Below, piece after piece: positions 34,822 through 46,940 of a stretch of DNA of 64,000 nucleotides. The notes under the pieces are model-generated. The model was not told the origin of the DNA. It saw only the letters and a program-made list of their open reading frames with translations, and ran no database searches. Numbering within the stretch: position 1 is the stretch's first letter; the number at the start of each line of letters is the position of its first letter. Location: contig CM037785.1 of NCBI GenBank assembly GCA_021229015.1, positions 514,221 through 578,220 of the forward strand, in the 5' to 3' direction. This stretch comes from Solen grandis (lineage: Eukaryota > Mollusca > Bivalvia > Adapedonta > Solenidae). The position numbers were made by a program, and so were the translations under genes.

Positions 34822-37345
34822 CTAATCATGGCAGAACACTCCAACATCCTCATAGTGATAACAGTTATTATCTCCCCAGCCTAGATGATCGCAGTCGTGG
34901 ACGGCCGCCTCTGTTCCTTGGCAAATGACGTTATCCAGCCAGAAGGGTTCATTTTCAGTCCCATAGTAGGCTTCGCTCCTTGCGGTTCCATTCCTGTGAC
35001 GATTAAAACAAAGGGCATCGCATGAATTGTGTACGGTTGAAGAGAAGGTCAAGCGTTTCCGGCAGGGAACCAGCTTATGCTGGTCGAGTGTTGTATTTGG
35101 TTCCCAGTATCGAATCGTGAATATGTTTGTTGTTATCTTTAACCAGTCATTGCAGCATTACTTATAGCATTTCTTTTTTACATTTTTTCACGAATTGAAT
35201 TTACTTTTTATTTTGTCTTTCGGTCTACTATTTCTTCGGCTTACGTCCTTGACTTGCCTTTCCTTAGCCCACCACCGCCATTGGTTCAAATCCCAGCACG
35301 GTCATTCTAATCCAACAACATACTTTACGTACTTTATTTCTAATTTCAATAAACTAGTTACCATTTGAAGGTAATGTATTGTTCTATACGAATAATTTAC
35401 GTCAATAAAATCATTTGCAGTTTGTAAACGTAACTTTGCGATAATTGGAAATTTTGCCGCATGCTTTTTTGAGATTTAAAGTACATTCTAGTTGCAAAAT
35501 CTTTGTTAGATTGTAGCTTAATTGACTCGAGTAATTAGTGCATGTGTACTTACAAGTACCCAAAACTCTTGCAGGCAACTTGAGCGTTTATATCGTTCCA
35601 TATATTGATGCCATTAACATTAACTGTGTCATCACAGATTGGACCCCACCGACCGTCGTGTAATACCTCAAGCCGTCCCTCGTTCAGCCGGCACTTCCCG
35701 TCAAGCGCCCCGTTACACAGACGGTACATGGAGTTCAGAGGCCATACATAGCATGGCTCATTACAGTCTGAATCATACATGATAATAGAGTTAAAGCCGC
35801 TCGTTCACAGATGGTCATTGACTAAGAATTTGATTTTAACTATATGTGTGTATTGTGTCTATCAATACCCATATACAGACGCATGGCGACCAAATGCAAC
35901 ATTTCGTAATTGTAAAAATATGGGTGCTATCTCTATCAATGCCAATAACGTTACAAACGATATTAAACCTATATTTAGAATTAAAGAAAAAACTATATTT
36001 GGAAATTCCGTGTGCCGTCTAACAACTGATCAAAATTACTATTCGCTTTTGAGCTCACTACAAAAGATCAACTTCCAATTTTGCTACACGGAACTGGTGA
36101 AGACGCCACGTTGCGGGACGTGTTACGTGGTACCGCAAACGTCTACCGTATTTTATATTAAACCGATTAGCCGAAGTGGGCGTTTTAGAAAAATAGCGTT
36201 TTCCAGTACAACGTGACATTTACACTTTCCGAGTCAGGAAACAAACACTTCACCAATATTAAAAAGTGAGAAGAAAAAACAACTGTTTTGTTTCTTTCGT
36301 TTATCTGTGAACAAGCTGCTTTAAGAAGTGTTTCGTAAAATTTTATCTGTTTTACAGCTATTGGACAGAAAGCGACAACGCTTATAAAAATACAATCAAA
36401 CCTGTCTTAAGCTGTCAGTTAATGGAATAAGAGAAAGTGACCGCTTAGCAGAGGTGATCGCTAAATGAAGTTTAAATATATATCAACAAAATGCTACATT
36501 TTGGTAATATTAAATTGGCCACTCAATGCAGGTTAGGCGCTTAGGACAGGTGGTCGCTAATACAGGTTCAACTGTATTCTTAATGGCACAACTGGTGACG
36601 TTCGTGTAGTCATTGACGAGGGAGGAAACACCGAAATACGCGAAGAAAACCCACGTGTCCTTTTCGTATACAACATTAACTTGACCCTTGGATCGAACCA
36701 GGGTTGCGTTGGTGAAGAGCTAAAGTTTTACCCACTAAGCTACCTTGACGCCCACAGTCTTGGATTGAACGTATTAAAATAAACATTACTGGATGTTTTC
36801 TGCAAAAGACCTAATCCAACTGATTTGCTACTTAAGTAAGCTTGTGAAGGAAATCTCGTCTACTCTCAGCGCGACCGCGATATTGTGAGATTCATCAATA
36901 GTTAACGTATTAAAGTCTATTTAACGTTGTTTTGCTATCGCTTTTACACTGAACTCTCGTTCCAGCCTGCACCTCTGAGAATTCGCGCCGAGAATATACG
37001 ATATTTCGTCGAGTAGCTTATCGTTTGGTTTAGGTGTTTGCTTCTATACTTACCTAAATGGCCATAGCTCCTCTCACTTCCACAATCAGAGAAAGTGCCC
37101 AAATAGACGCCACTATTTGTGACACACTGACCGGATCCCGCCGTGAATATCACGGAGCGACACCGGGTGTTCAGGGCGCAGTAGTGGAGACACTTTGCCA
37201 TGGACTGGGTGACGTGATTGCTCAGCACAATTCCGTAGGTTACGTCACTACAGACGTCATAAATTCTGTATGTAAATCCCAAACACTGGCATCCTTCCAT
37301 TAAGAAAGATGTTAATATCGCAAGAATGGGAATCGGTTGCTTCAT
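34822..37345 (-). CDS. Secreted PAN/Apple plus SRCR domain protein, complete
   Basis: Such proteins bind carbohydrates, lipids or microbial ligands outside the cell; this is family knowledge. Exons on the minus strand are 37345-37054 (phase 1), 35767-35554 (phase 2) and 34993-34822 (TAG), all with AG/GT borders and GTAAGT donors. The product is 225 residues: signal peptide ~1-20 (MKQPIPILAILTSFLMEGCQ), a PAN-like region with cysteines 32, 52, 56, 62, 74 and 88, then one SRCR domain from about residue 111. In the SRCR domain, GRLEVLHDGRWGPICDD, VACKSFGY, FWLDNVICQG, HDCDHLGWGDNNC and EDVGVFC fit the class A pattern, with cysteines at 142, 163, 193, 203, 213 and 223. An extra pair (114, 123) is unusual. 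An acceptor (TTTGTTGCAG) lies 6 bases before the ATG, so a 5' UTR exon is likely upstream. Confidence 0.88.
36393..36574 (+). mobile_element. CAGT-type MITE (family 1), intronic copy with TA duplication
   Basis: 182 bp with both ends preserved (left CAATCAAACCTGTCTTAAG, right TACAGGTTCAACTG) and TA immediately outside each. It lies in intron 1 of the PAN-SRCR gene. Confidence 0.85.
36606..36757 (-). mobile_element. tRNA-derived SINE, type A, inverted copy
   Basis: The minus strand has GGTAGCTTAGTGGGTAAAAC (A-box region), GGTTCGATCC (B-box, 36690-36699) and the body GACACGTGGGTTTTCTTCG, as in the copy at 2217. It lies in intron 1 of the PAN-SRCR gene. Confidence 0.7.
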
Positions 37346-37399
37346 GATATTCTGCAACAAAGTAAGAACGAAATGTCAGGAAGCTATGAAATGAAGTTA

Positions 37400-38400
37400 C
37401 ACATGAGCGCAGTTTCATGGGGAAAGATTGTGGCCTATCATACGAATACCTATGTTTATTCCTCTACCTTAAATAAAATATTCTGACCATTAGTAAAATA
37501 TCTAGCTCTTCATTTTTGTTTTTAGTTCTCATGGAAATCTGGGAAAATGATAAAATATATTATATAATTATAGATATGTACATATGTATCGGATATAAAT
37601 GTACTACTTTGATAATATGGAGACAGATTTTGACTTCTGACTTTTGCTGAACGACGGATATAATACAGTTATCTACCACAGCCATGAGTATTGTTTTCTC
37701 ACAACGGATTTTATTTCAGCTGTTTTATAGCCGGTAATCTGATGTATCGCTAGTGCAAAAAGAGAATTTAATTTGGCCACAAAATAACAATTGGAGGCAC
37801 CAACAAAAACAGACAGCATAAAAATAGTAACTGTTAACAATATAGTTGTTTTTTTTATTTCCTATTTTATTTGCTATAATATCTAGTTCCATCTTCTCGT
37901 TATGATTCCCGTTTGAAGGGCATGCATCAAAAAAAAATCTTCTTTATTTTGATTTTTCATCATTAAAGAGTACCTGCATCAAATAACGCCGGAATAAACA
38001 TGACAAGGCAAATTATATTTTATAAGAAGATCGTATACTGTATGTGGGAACGACATAAATACGCTTGCTAATTCTTGAAAACGTCATGACATTTTTCTGT
38101 TTCGGCGCCAGCTGTATGCATTTGTTTCTGACCATGACTTTTCAACAGATTTCGACATATAGAAATGATTAGAAATTTTTTCCAAGTGCACCTGCTTAAG
38201 GATAGTGTTCTCATTAGCAAATGGTCCATGCTGGTTAACTTTTTTTCACAACTGAGCAAAATCAGAATTACATTTTATTGGCATAATAAATTGACAACAG
38301 CGAAATAATGTGCTAAATCATTTTATTTACGCAACTAATCAATTTAAATGCAATCTCCAACGCAGGAGATCTAAGTGGCACAGCCATGATTTACTCATGA
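37400..38400. other. Gene-free stretch upstream of the PAN-SRCR gene
   Basis: It should hold the promoter or 5' UTR exon of the minus-strand PAN-SRCR gene, but no core promoter can be named. The segment at 38130-38230 resembles 3350-3440 (GCTCACCTGCTTAAAGGCAA-like), an old dispersed repeat. Confidence 0.4.
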
Positions 38401-38439
38401 TCCTTTGGGCACATTCACTTCAATTCCCCCCCCATTTCA

Positions 38440-39200
38440 AGTCCCCCACACCCCCGGTTACTTTAAAACGCTTTCAAATTCACCTCCCCGGGAACAAAAA
38501 CGTTTTAAAATGATTCCCTTTCTTTACGTCGGGAAAATGTCAAATTCAGAACATTTATAATATAAAAATATACTAATAAAAAAGTATGTATCATTGATAT
38601 TTCTGTTGGTATTCGATTTCCCTAAATTGAATTCATATGAGCTTAAGATAAGACTGGTGAATTTCCTCCATCACGGGAACTTAAAAACGTTTTCAAATGC
38701 CCCTCCTCCCCGTTGATGTTTCTTCGTTGAGAAAGTATATACTGTCTTTTACAACTTATACTTAAATGTGTCGTTAGCAACACTGATGTATCTATTTGTA
38801 TTTGATGTTCCTAAATTGAATTATATGCTGTTTAATTGTGGACTTTAAAAACGTTTCAAATTCACCCGGGGTAACACGTAAACTTATTGGTAGGACATTT
38901 TGGAAAAAAAAAAAAAAAAAAAAAAAAAAAAACGTTTTCAAATCCCGGATTGGGAGAAATTTAATGTTCCCGGGGTGGGAGGAAGCATGAATAAGCCTTT
39001 CCATTTCTGTCCATTAATTAATTAATTCCATTAAACCTATTCGTGTTATCCGCGGGATTTGAAATTGTATTTATTTTCCCGTGTAAGGCATTTGAAAAGC
39101 AATGAGGGATCTCAAAACGTTTTCATTGTGCCTTGCCTGGGATTATAAAATTGTTTTCAATTCGTGGGGAATTCTTTAATGTTTTCATGTGTCCGGGGGT
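38440..39200. repeat. Recurrent AAAACGTTTTCAAAT motif region
   Basis: The 10-bp palindrome AAAACGTTTT or close variants, usually followed by CAAAT and GC-rich CCCC/GGGG patches, recurs near 38465, 38498, 38685, 38848, 38930, 39115 and 39155. Spacing is irregular. A 29-bp poly-A lies at 38904-38932. Confidence 0.55.
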
Positions 39201-39594
39201 TGCTTGAAATCCTTACTGAATTTATCAAGGGAAGTAACTGCTTCGAGAAGACGTGTAGACCCTCAAAAAAGCGTGTATCCGTTTGAAGCTGTAAAACCAT
39301 TATTTTTCAAGTTTGCTTTTTACAAGTAATTATATGCCTTGATAAAACTTGAACTTAAAAGGAAAATGTCTGTTATTGTTTAACAGTGCTTCCAAAAATC
39401 AAAACATACCTGTTGTCTCTTCAATCTTTAACGTGCCAATATATCCATGGAAACAACTAAATAAAAATCAACAAATATTTAGGCACGCTCGGAATCCTTA
39501 CTGTAGAACTGAAAATGCAACTTAGGGTTTAAAATTTAACTACGGTGGATGAAGTGACATGGTTATTGTTCTTATTATAAGTGCATGTATTACT

Positions 39595-39800
39595 ATCTTG
39601 TAATGCGAGAGACTATCATGTGAAACAAAAATTGTATTGTGGGAGGATATGAGGGATACTAGATATACTGTATACGAGATACTAGAATATAACTTGTGGG
39701 AACGAGAAACTATTTTGTTGAAACTAGAGAGTATGTTGTTGATACTAATTTGTGGAGAGGAGAAACTATCTTGATGGAATGAGGAAATGATTTGTGTGGC
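39595..39800. repeat. Inverted, decayed part of the 21-bp minisatellite
   Basis: GTGGGAACGAGAAACTATTT and GTGGAGAGGAGAAACTATCT are the reverse complement of the units in the array at 39905-40640. The two blocks together form a large imperfect inverted repeat. Confidence 0.6.
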
Positions 39801-39904
39801 AAGAAAATTATATTTTCATCGACGCAATAATGTCGCGAAACTAGATGACAAAAGATAGCAAATTTGAATGGTAGTTATGCCCTTCCCACAAGTTGACTTT
39901 CTTT

Positions 39905-40640
39905 TTTCTTCAGAAAATTCTCGTTCCCACAAAACACTTTCTTGTCCCCCCATTATCTATTCTCGTTCCAATAAGATAGTAGTTCGTTCCCTCAAGATCT
40001 ATTCTCGTTCCCATGATATATATTCTCCACCCCACAAGAAAGTATCTCGTGCCCTCAAGATATATTCTCGTTCCAAAAGATCTATTCTCATTCCACAAGA
40101 AAGTATTCGTTCCCTCAAGATCTATTCTCCATCCTACAAGAAGTATCTCCTACCCTCAAGATATATTCTCGTCCCCAAAAGATCTATTCTTCATCCCACA
40201 AGAAATTATCTCCTACCCTCAAAATATATTCTCGTTCCCAAAAGATCTATTCTCCATCCCACAAGAAAGTATCTCGTTCTCATAAGATCTATGCTCCATC
40301 CTACATGATAACATCTCGTTTGCCACAAGTTCTATTCTCCATCCACTAGAAAGTATCTCCTACCCTCAAGATATATTTTCGTTCCCAAAAGATCTATTCT
40401 CCATCCCACAAGAAAGTATCTCCTACCCTCAAGATATTCTCGTTCCCAAAGGATCTATTTTCCATCCCACAAGAAAGTATCTCCTACCCTCAAGATATAT
40501 TCTCCTTCCCAAAAGATCTATTCTCCATCCCACAAGAAAGTATATCGTTCTCACAAGATATATTCTTAACCCTACAAGATCGTATCTCGTTCCCGCAAGA
40601 TCTATTCTCGTTCCTTTGAAATCTATTCTCCATCCTTTCA
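39905..40640. repeat. 21-bp minisatellite with 63-bp higher-order unit
   Basis: Three 21-bp variants, ATCTATTCTCCATCCCACAAG, AAAGTATCTCCTACCCTCAAG and ATATATTCTCGTTCCCAAAAG, alternate to give a ~63-bp unit. There are about 33 short units in total, with variation. As 21 is divisible by three, long open frames appear on both strands; they are repeat artefacts. Confidence 0.9.
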
Positions 40641-41212
40641 CAAAATATGTCACCTCCATGCCACCGTACACAAGTCACAAATAAGCATGTGAATTTCCAA
40701 CATGCTTTGCTTATAATTATTTCATATGCCTATTCTTTTAGAACTCGACGTTCCTTTGCATTAACTTTGCATTATTAATGAACGCTTCACCCTAATTCAT
40801 GCATATTTTTTTAAAGAAGTACTCTCTTTCCTCCACAAACTGTCAGCCATCATTCTGATAATTTACATGCTGATTATCAATAATTGCTTGACTTTCACTT
40901 AAAATAGAAAATATATTTAGTACCTTAGTTTGATTTATGTCTATTCTATGCTTTCTGTGGTGTAATATTTATACATATGCAGTCAGTATATTGACAAGAG
41001 AAAATTGATCTCAAACAAAGCTGTAACCATTTGAAATATTTTGAAAGACAAGTGCACTTTATTATTTATTCAGTCATTACATAAATTGTTTGATAAGTCT
41101 TTTGTAATAGTTGAGTCGTATATCAATTGTTCATTTGGTTTGTCAGACTTGGAACGCCAAGCAAAGGAAATTAAACAATGCCATTTTAACGACTTCAGAA
41201 TATCGTAGCACG

Positions 41213-41275
41213 TACTGGAATCCCCGACCCCACGGTCACGAGAAAGACGCTCTAATTACTTGGCCAAATGGACTG
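41213..41275 (-). mobile_element. Possible tRNA-like SINE head, degraded
   Basis: The minus strand carries TTTGGCCAAGTAATTAGAGC (A-box-like) and GGGTCGGGGATTCC (B-box-like) at about tRNA spacing. No body matching the other SINEs is recognised. Confidence 0.35.
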
Positions 41276-41663
41276 TTTATTTCCAAATTTAGTTACTAAT
41301 AGTTAGAAATCGGATAAACTGAGAAAACTGAAGACCAGTAAGCAAAGCCATTGCTTGAGCGTTCTTTAAGGGGTGTCCACCTACAAGATTCAGCTTAATC
41401 ACTCTTACAGGGTAAAGCATATTTTGGACTGTTTCAGATTTGTTATCAAGATGTTGGTTGGAAATCATCTTCGGGTCACACGCAGTCGATCCTCTGTGTT
41501 GTATCTTAATCGCGTTTATTTATTAATTTATTTATTTCCATTATCGCAGATTTTTAAAAACACCAAAACTCAATCATTATGCTTGTTTCACCCGTGATAA
41601 TAAAAATTACAATGGAAGTTTCTAGTTTGTGATGTAACAGTTAAACCTAACACTTTGTCATCT

Positions 41664-41925
41664 ATCATCATCATCATAATCATCATCATCATCATCACCA
41701 CCACCACCATCATCATCATTATCATCATCACCATCATCATTTTCATCCTCACCATCATCATTATCATCATCATCACCATCACCCCATCATCATTATCATC
41801 ATCATCATCACCACCACCATCATCATCATCACCACCACCACCATCATCAACATCATGGTTTTCTGCCTATAGCAGTAATATATTATTATTATTATCATTA
41901 TTATTGTTGTTGTTGTTGTGTTGTT
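41664..41925. repeat. (CAT)n/(CAC)n and (TTA)n compound microsatellite
   Basis: About 190 bp of CAT triplets with CAC and ATT variants, then TTATTATTATTATC and TTG repeats. It is the complementary motif to the array at 4118-4757. Confidence 0.9.
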
Positions 41926-42008
41926 TTATTGATTTCGTATTATTCCTTTTCTTCCTTTCCATGACTGAGTTTCGACAAGTTGCAGATGAGCTAGCGTCAG
42001 TTGAAAAT

Positions 42009-42189
42009 ACATTTGAACCTGTATTAGCGGCCACCATACTAAACGCTCAACCTGCGTTTAGCCGTCATTTTTGATTTTACCAAACTGTAACATTTTGTTA
42101 TATAATAAACCTTTATATAGCTGTCACTTCTGTTAAGCGGCCACTTCCTCTGTTCCCTTTACTGACCGCTTAAAACAGATTTGATTGTA
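42009..42189 (-). mobile_element. CAGT-type MITE (family 1)
   Basis: Inverted copy: TTGAACCTGTATTAGCGGCC at the left and TGACCGCTTAAAACAGATTT with TGATTGTA at the right. Confidence 0.75.
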
Positions 42190-42954
42190 ATTTTAAGACT
42201 CAGTCTGGTTAGATTTTAAACAGTTTACATGAGCAGAAAGCTTTATTTAGACAAACGAAATCTAGTTATCATCATCATCATCATCATCATCATCCATGTT
42301 TCGTCAACGCAATGCTCCTCTAAGAGAGAAATTCATCAAGCTGTACTTTGTCGTTATGAACATGATATAATCTAATCTCTTCTGATGTATGATAACAAAT
42401 CATTTAACTACAACATTTATCCAATGCCTTTGAATAAAACCATATTTATCAACTAGATTCTCTAAACTTGACGGCAATGATTTTCTCGCGCCCTTTATCT
42501 AATTCTAAGCAATGCATTTGAACCCAACGAACGTTTTAAATTAACCTGCATTTGAATTAAGTTAATAAAAAATCTATTAACTCAGTTATCAACCACGGAG
42601 GGTCGATATACGATAAATTCGTCATTAATACGGTATTCATTTGAAACCTTACGAGCGGACTGATAAGCTTAAAATACAAAATGATGTATCTGCATCGGAA
42701 AACAATGTCACTGGACCCGGGCAATGGTGAAATAAACATTACTGTTATCTGCTGCTGTAATTGTGTTCGATTCACGTGCTGGAATTTAATTGTGTAAGTT
42801 AACGGTAATGTTTGAAAGGTTCGACGATTTTTTTCTTCTTCTTCTTCTTGTATTTTTCAGTCTTTTTGCTCGATTTTAAAAACATGATGACAGACATATA
42901 TTTACATTATATAATTTGACATGTTTTACCTGTCCGTTTCCCTTTGAATTAACT

Positions 42955-43133
42955 GAACTCTAAAGTCATTCTATTTCGATGACAATAAATTTCGTTGATT
43001 ATGTATTACAGGTAATTTTGTGGATTCGTGTTTGAGAAAACACTAGATGGACAACTTTTGTTAGGATTGATTTAACTACTAAAATGTCCACGAAATACAC
43101 GAACATTAGTCCCAAGCGAAAATTAATAATTAC
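42955..43133 (+). mobile_element. TTTCGTGG-type MITE (family 2)
   Basis: CTAAAGTCATTCTATTTCG, TAAATTTCGTTGATT and the inverted partner CACGAAATACACGAACATTA with AAGCGAAAATTAATAATTAC. Confidence 0.6.
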
Positions 43134-44807
43134 TGACGTCATAAGCGATTCTCTTCGAAAATAATCTCTAATTTACAGGAGCTATTGTTCATCTCCAGCA
43201 TTTGATAATCATTGAAACATAAATTAATTAGAACACTTTTGTCTGAAGTCACTCTCAGAAGGCCAAAGCGAGTGTAGCAAACCTATGCTTCTATTGTCAG
43301 GGGGAAAAATGTCTTAATATAATTATTCTATCCGGCTTAGAAGTCATCCTTTAGATTTATGAAACACTTGATTTTGTCAAACATATCGATTTATTTTTAA
43401 CATGGAATAATAGAGAAAGGTTTTCTATTGAAATAACTCGCTAAAAAAGCGCTTTCAGAGCTTTTGATTGGCGAAAAATTCGGGACACCTCTAACTACGG
43501 TTACCGTAGTAACCTACAAGCGAATATCGTAATGAATTAAATTTTATGCTAACAAATTACTAGTTGTTTGATACCCGCTAATGCTAGGCGTAGAACATGT
43601 CACAATATGCAGTTTCAACTAAACGAAATTGGTGGTTACAGAAACAGAAGGTGATACTGGACACAAATGCCGATAAGTTTGTGACAACCTACATATTGCA
43701 CGCGCATGTTTCATTTCTTTTTTAAATAAATGGATGGGAAAAATGAGATTCCTTTCAACTTGTCAGCGAGACAAGAACTTCTTTCAGGCACTGGTACATC
43801 TTGTTATGGTAAAAAGGAGAAAAAAGGCAGACAGGAAATAATACACGTGTAAAATTAGTGTCATTTTCGAGGTATGCATCATGTTTTCGTGGTCGAAATT
43901 TCACAGGGATATGGTCCGAAAATAATCGGAAAACTTCGGGTAATTCCGTCTAAAGACAGACGTTCCGAATGAACCAAAAACTGCCTGTTGTCAGTGTTAG
44001 CCAGGCTAATCACCCCTTCTGCTAGGAAGATGGTGAAATGCCTGACTGTGACAAAACAATGGCGGAAATTAATCGGATATCTTTGTTTTTATGGCGTAAT
44101 GGAGATTCTATGATGATTATATCTAACGAAGTGTCTGACATTGATACAAACGTGCCATTCTTTGTTTCCAGACAGGAAATGACGGTTATCTATGTCCCAA
44201 CATTATATACGAGCCAGTCATTTTGTATCTCGTCTATGAGGTTATCTTTGGATGCCATTCTGTCTTATTAATTAACAACGTTTGCTCTTAAATACTGTGA
44301 ATCTCACAAAGTGTACTAAATATTTATAATATAATTATGCTGTACTATTATTGTACTATTATACGAGGCATTTTATTTTGCTTTCTTATCTTAAAACATT
44401 AAACAAATGAACACGCCTGTTAGGTTAAGCCTAGCACCATTATTTTTTATTAAATAGATAAATCTAATATACTTACGCTCGGAAAGACATTTTATTTTAA
44501 CTGCTGAATATTTTAAAGGGAAAGAACCCTCTTGAAATACAATAAAAGGTCAGTCAATTGAGAGATGATTATCTGAAAATAATGCGGTTTATGGGATAAA
44601 TGTACATTTCCTTCAGTGAAACTCTCGATTCTCAGTACCTTGCAATTTCTTGAGGATTCAATACTGTCATTTCTATCCTCGAAACATTGCAATTATACTG
44701 TGCACAGTGTACTGTGCAAGACGGACAAAAAAGACGCCAAAAATTAATATGTCTCAAGTTCAAAGAAATAACCTGCAGACTTAATGTTTTATCAAATATA
44801 TATCAAA

Positions 44808-44810
<3 letters not shown>
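43134..44810. other. Gene-free stretch
   Basis: No exon or defined repeat is recognised. The plus frame 44038-44271 (MPDCDKTMAEINRISLF...) has no family features or splice support. Confidence 0.4.

Positions 44811-44811
<1 letters not shown>

Positions 44812-44883
<72 letters not shown>
44812..44883. repeat. (AT)n microsatellite, ~72 bp
   Basis: A pure AT dinucleotide run, self-complementary and able to extrude as a cruciform. Confidence 0.95.
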
Positions 44884-44887
<4 letters not shown>

Positions 44888-44938
44888 TTTTTCTCATAGT
44901 ACGGGCAGAAGAAAGCCTTAGGACTGAACTAAGACCAG

Positions 44939-45190
44939 GCTCGAATTCCACCAACAATACTTAGCGCTATGTAATACTTAAATTCTTAAACTAAGTAGAT
45001 ACACATTCCATCATTAGTATTTTATGAAATATTCAAGTATATGACTAAGCTGAAATGAATAATTACCTAAATAACTGACAATAATTGTTAAGAAATGAAA
45101 TATTTGGGTATTCTAATTAGATTAATGAAGTTGACCCTTAAGTATTTAAGTTTTACTTAGCACTAAGAATTGCTGTTGGAATTCGACCCC
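44939..45190. mobile_element. MITE (family 8), ~250 bp
   Basis: GCTCGAATTCCACCAACAAT with ACTTAGCGCTATGTAATACT at the left is mirrored by AGTATTTAAG, TTACTTAGCACTAAG and TGCTGTTGGAATTCGACC at the right. The arms are ~45-50 bp with mismatches. Confidence 0.7.
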
Positions 45191-46049
45191 GGTATAGTAG
45201 TTCTCCAGTTAGGTCCAATTGTGCAGTAAGCCTTTATATAGCATTATCCTACAAACGGCGAAACTAGGAGTCCAAAACTAATTACATTTCACTGATTCTA
45301 TTAGCGACTGGATTCCACGAATGGTGTCGCATTGCCTCTCACGTACAGAACATATGGCCGCGGATAAAACAAAAGAATATCCGGAACCGAATGATAACGT
45401 GTTCATCACAATCGACTCGTGTATAGATAAGTTAATAATGCTTATTCCCTAAAGATATCGAAAATAAACTATTTGATTCATAACCCACTACTTGGCAATT
45501 CACGTATGAACGTCTCCAGAAAATGATAGTACCAGAAAATATCGATTAACTGAGCGGAGTGACAGAATCAAAGAGCATCATTAATAATAATCGATGTCCA
45601 TAAAATAATATCTCTAAGAAGGCGAAAACGAAAAAATGATGGAGGACCGATTTGCATTATTTTGCGCCCGACTAGACAAAAAGTTATTAGTTTGCATGTG
45701 TCATTGTACTTGTTGACTGAAACATATATCAACATATATATAATACTCATACAATTGTCTAAATCTCTAAGGACAGTGTCGTGTTATTAGTGCCTGAGAG
45801 TCACTTCTAACGTGTATTTGCTTAATCTAAAATGGTCCGTAAAGTCATTAAAACAGTTTAAGCTGTCCCTATGCAACTTTTACGAGGCTAATATTACTAT
45901 TTTTATTTACTCGTCATGACGCACGAGTCTCGTGCACGTGTTGCACGAGATTCTCAAGATTGGAAAAAAATCATACGTGTATTGTACAATCCTCGATATC
46001 CACACGGTGCTCTTTGAATTGTACACGAGCTTCTTACGACTCACAGGCC

Positions 46050-46580
46050 CAGTATTCTTCTAAAAGCAGTGTATATTCTGCGGACAGAAAAGCAAAGTGT
46101 GTGCTGCATTTTTGTCTGTACATACTTGTTGACGACGACAGCGTTACTACAATGCATAAACAAGAAAAAAAAACTTTACTTAAGATCATTCATTTGTTTG
46201 CAAAATTAAATAACTAATCTGCAATTTCCGCATATTTTTATTAATTTTCTTACGTTTTCTAAAGACCTTCCTTAAGTCTCCGTTAATGAAACATGAATGC
46301 ATAAATTGATGGTGTAGCATATAATTTAAATAAAACAAATTGTGATTCAGCGATTCAAATTATTTCCGATTACAGACCATCAGGAATATTCGCCAAAGCA
46401 AAAATATTTTGACATCCGCCCAAAATACTTAATAGCGTAATTTTATCAACATTTTCATTGCACTTAACTGTGATTTTACAGCAGATATTTGCACATTATG
46501 TACCATTTGTGTTTGTCTACAATATGTCAATGTTTTGTGTTTTTTTCATGAAAATTGAATCACTGTGAAATAATATGAAC
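46050..46580 (+). repeat. ~550-bp dispersed repeat, copy 2
   Basis: Same order of blocks as at 23115-23670, including TCTAAAAGCAGTGTATATTC and AACTGTGATTTTACAGCAGA. The 3' part recurs directly at 46941-47065. Confidence 0.7.
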
Positions 46581-46823
46581 CTTTTAAGTAGTGTATATTT
46601 TTCATAACACACACACACACACATTTTTTTGACAGTTTTTCATGAGAGCTAGAAGCAAAAAAGTAGCGCTAGACATTTCACTATTTTTCAGAATATTTTA
46701 TTTACGGTACAGGGATAAACACTGGTACTTGTATGACAGGCAACAATCTTTTCAGATGAAACCACGCGCATGTTTAAGTACATTTTCTAGGTTTATGTCA
46801 GTTTTGATCTTATTTTGTTGCAG

Positions 46824-46940
46824 GATATCATAAAACAACCGATTCCCATTCTTACGAAAATAGCATCTTTCTTAATTGAAGGATGCCAGTGTTCGGGAAC
46901 TACATACATAATTTTTGAGGTCTGTAACGTAACCTACGCG
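46824..46940 (+). pseudogene. Decayed duplicate of the PAN-SRCR first exon
   Basis: After TTTTGTTGCAG the sequence reads GATATCATAAAACAACCGAT and continues ~80 % identical by eye to the exon at 37345-37054 (IIKQPIPILTKIASFLIEGC, then CQCSGTTYIIFEVC). The start ATG has become ATA and a codon is lost in VCSDVTY (now VCNVTY). Similarity stops at 46940, where the 3' part of the ~550-bp dispersed repeat begins. No PAN cysteine block or SRCR exon follows, so this is a partial copy on the opposite strand to the intact gene. Confidence 0.8.

Noticed and set aside
35779..36216. 145-residue plus-strand open frame
   Set aside because: It lies in intron 1 of the minus-strand PAN-SRCR gene, has no recognised domain and no splice or start context.
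39905..40640. CRISPR-like appearance of short direct repeats
   Set aside because: Units are contiguous with no unique spacers of constant length, no cas genes are present, and the sequence is animal.
39868..40671. Overlapping open frames of 146, 90 and 80 residues on both strands
   Set aside because: All come from the 21-bp minisatellite. Simultaneous openness on both strands follows from the repeat period, and no domain is present.
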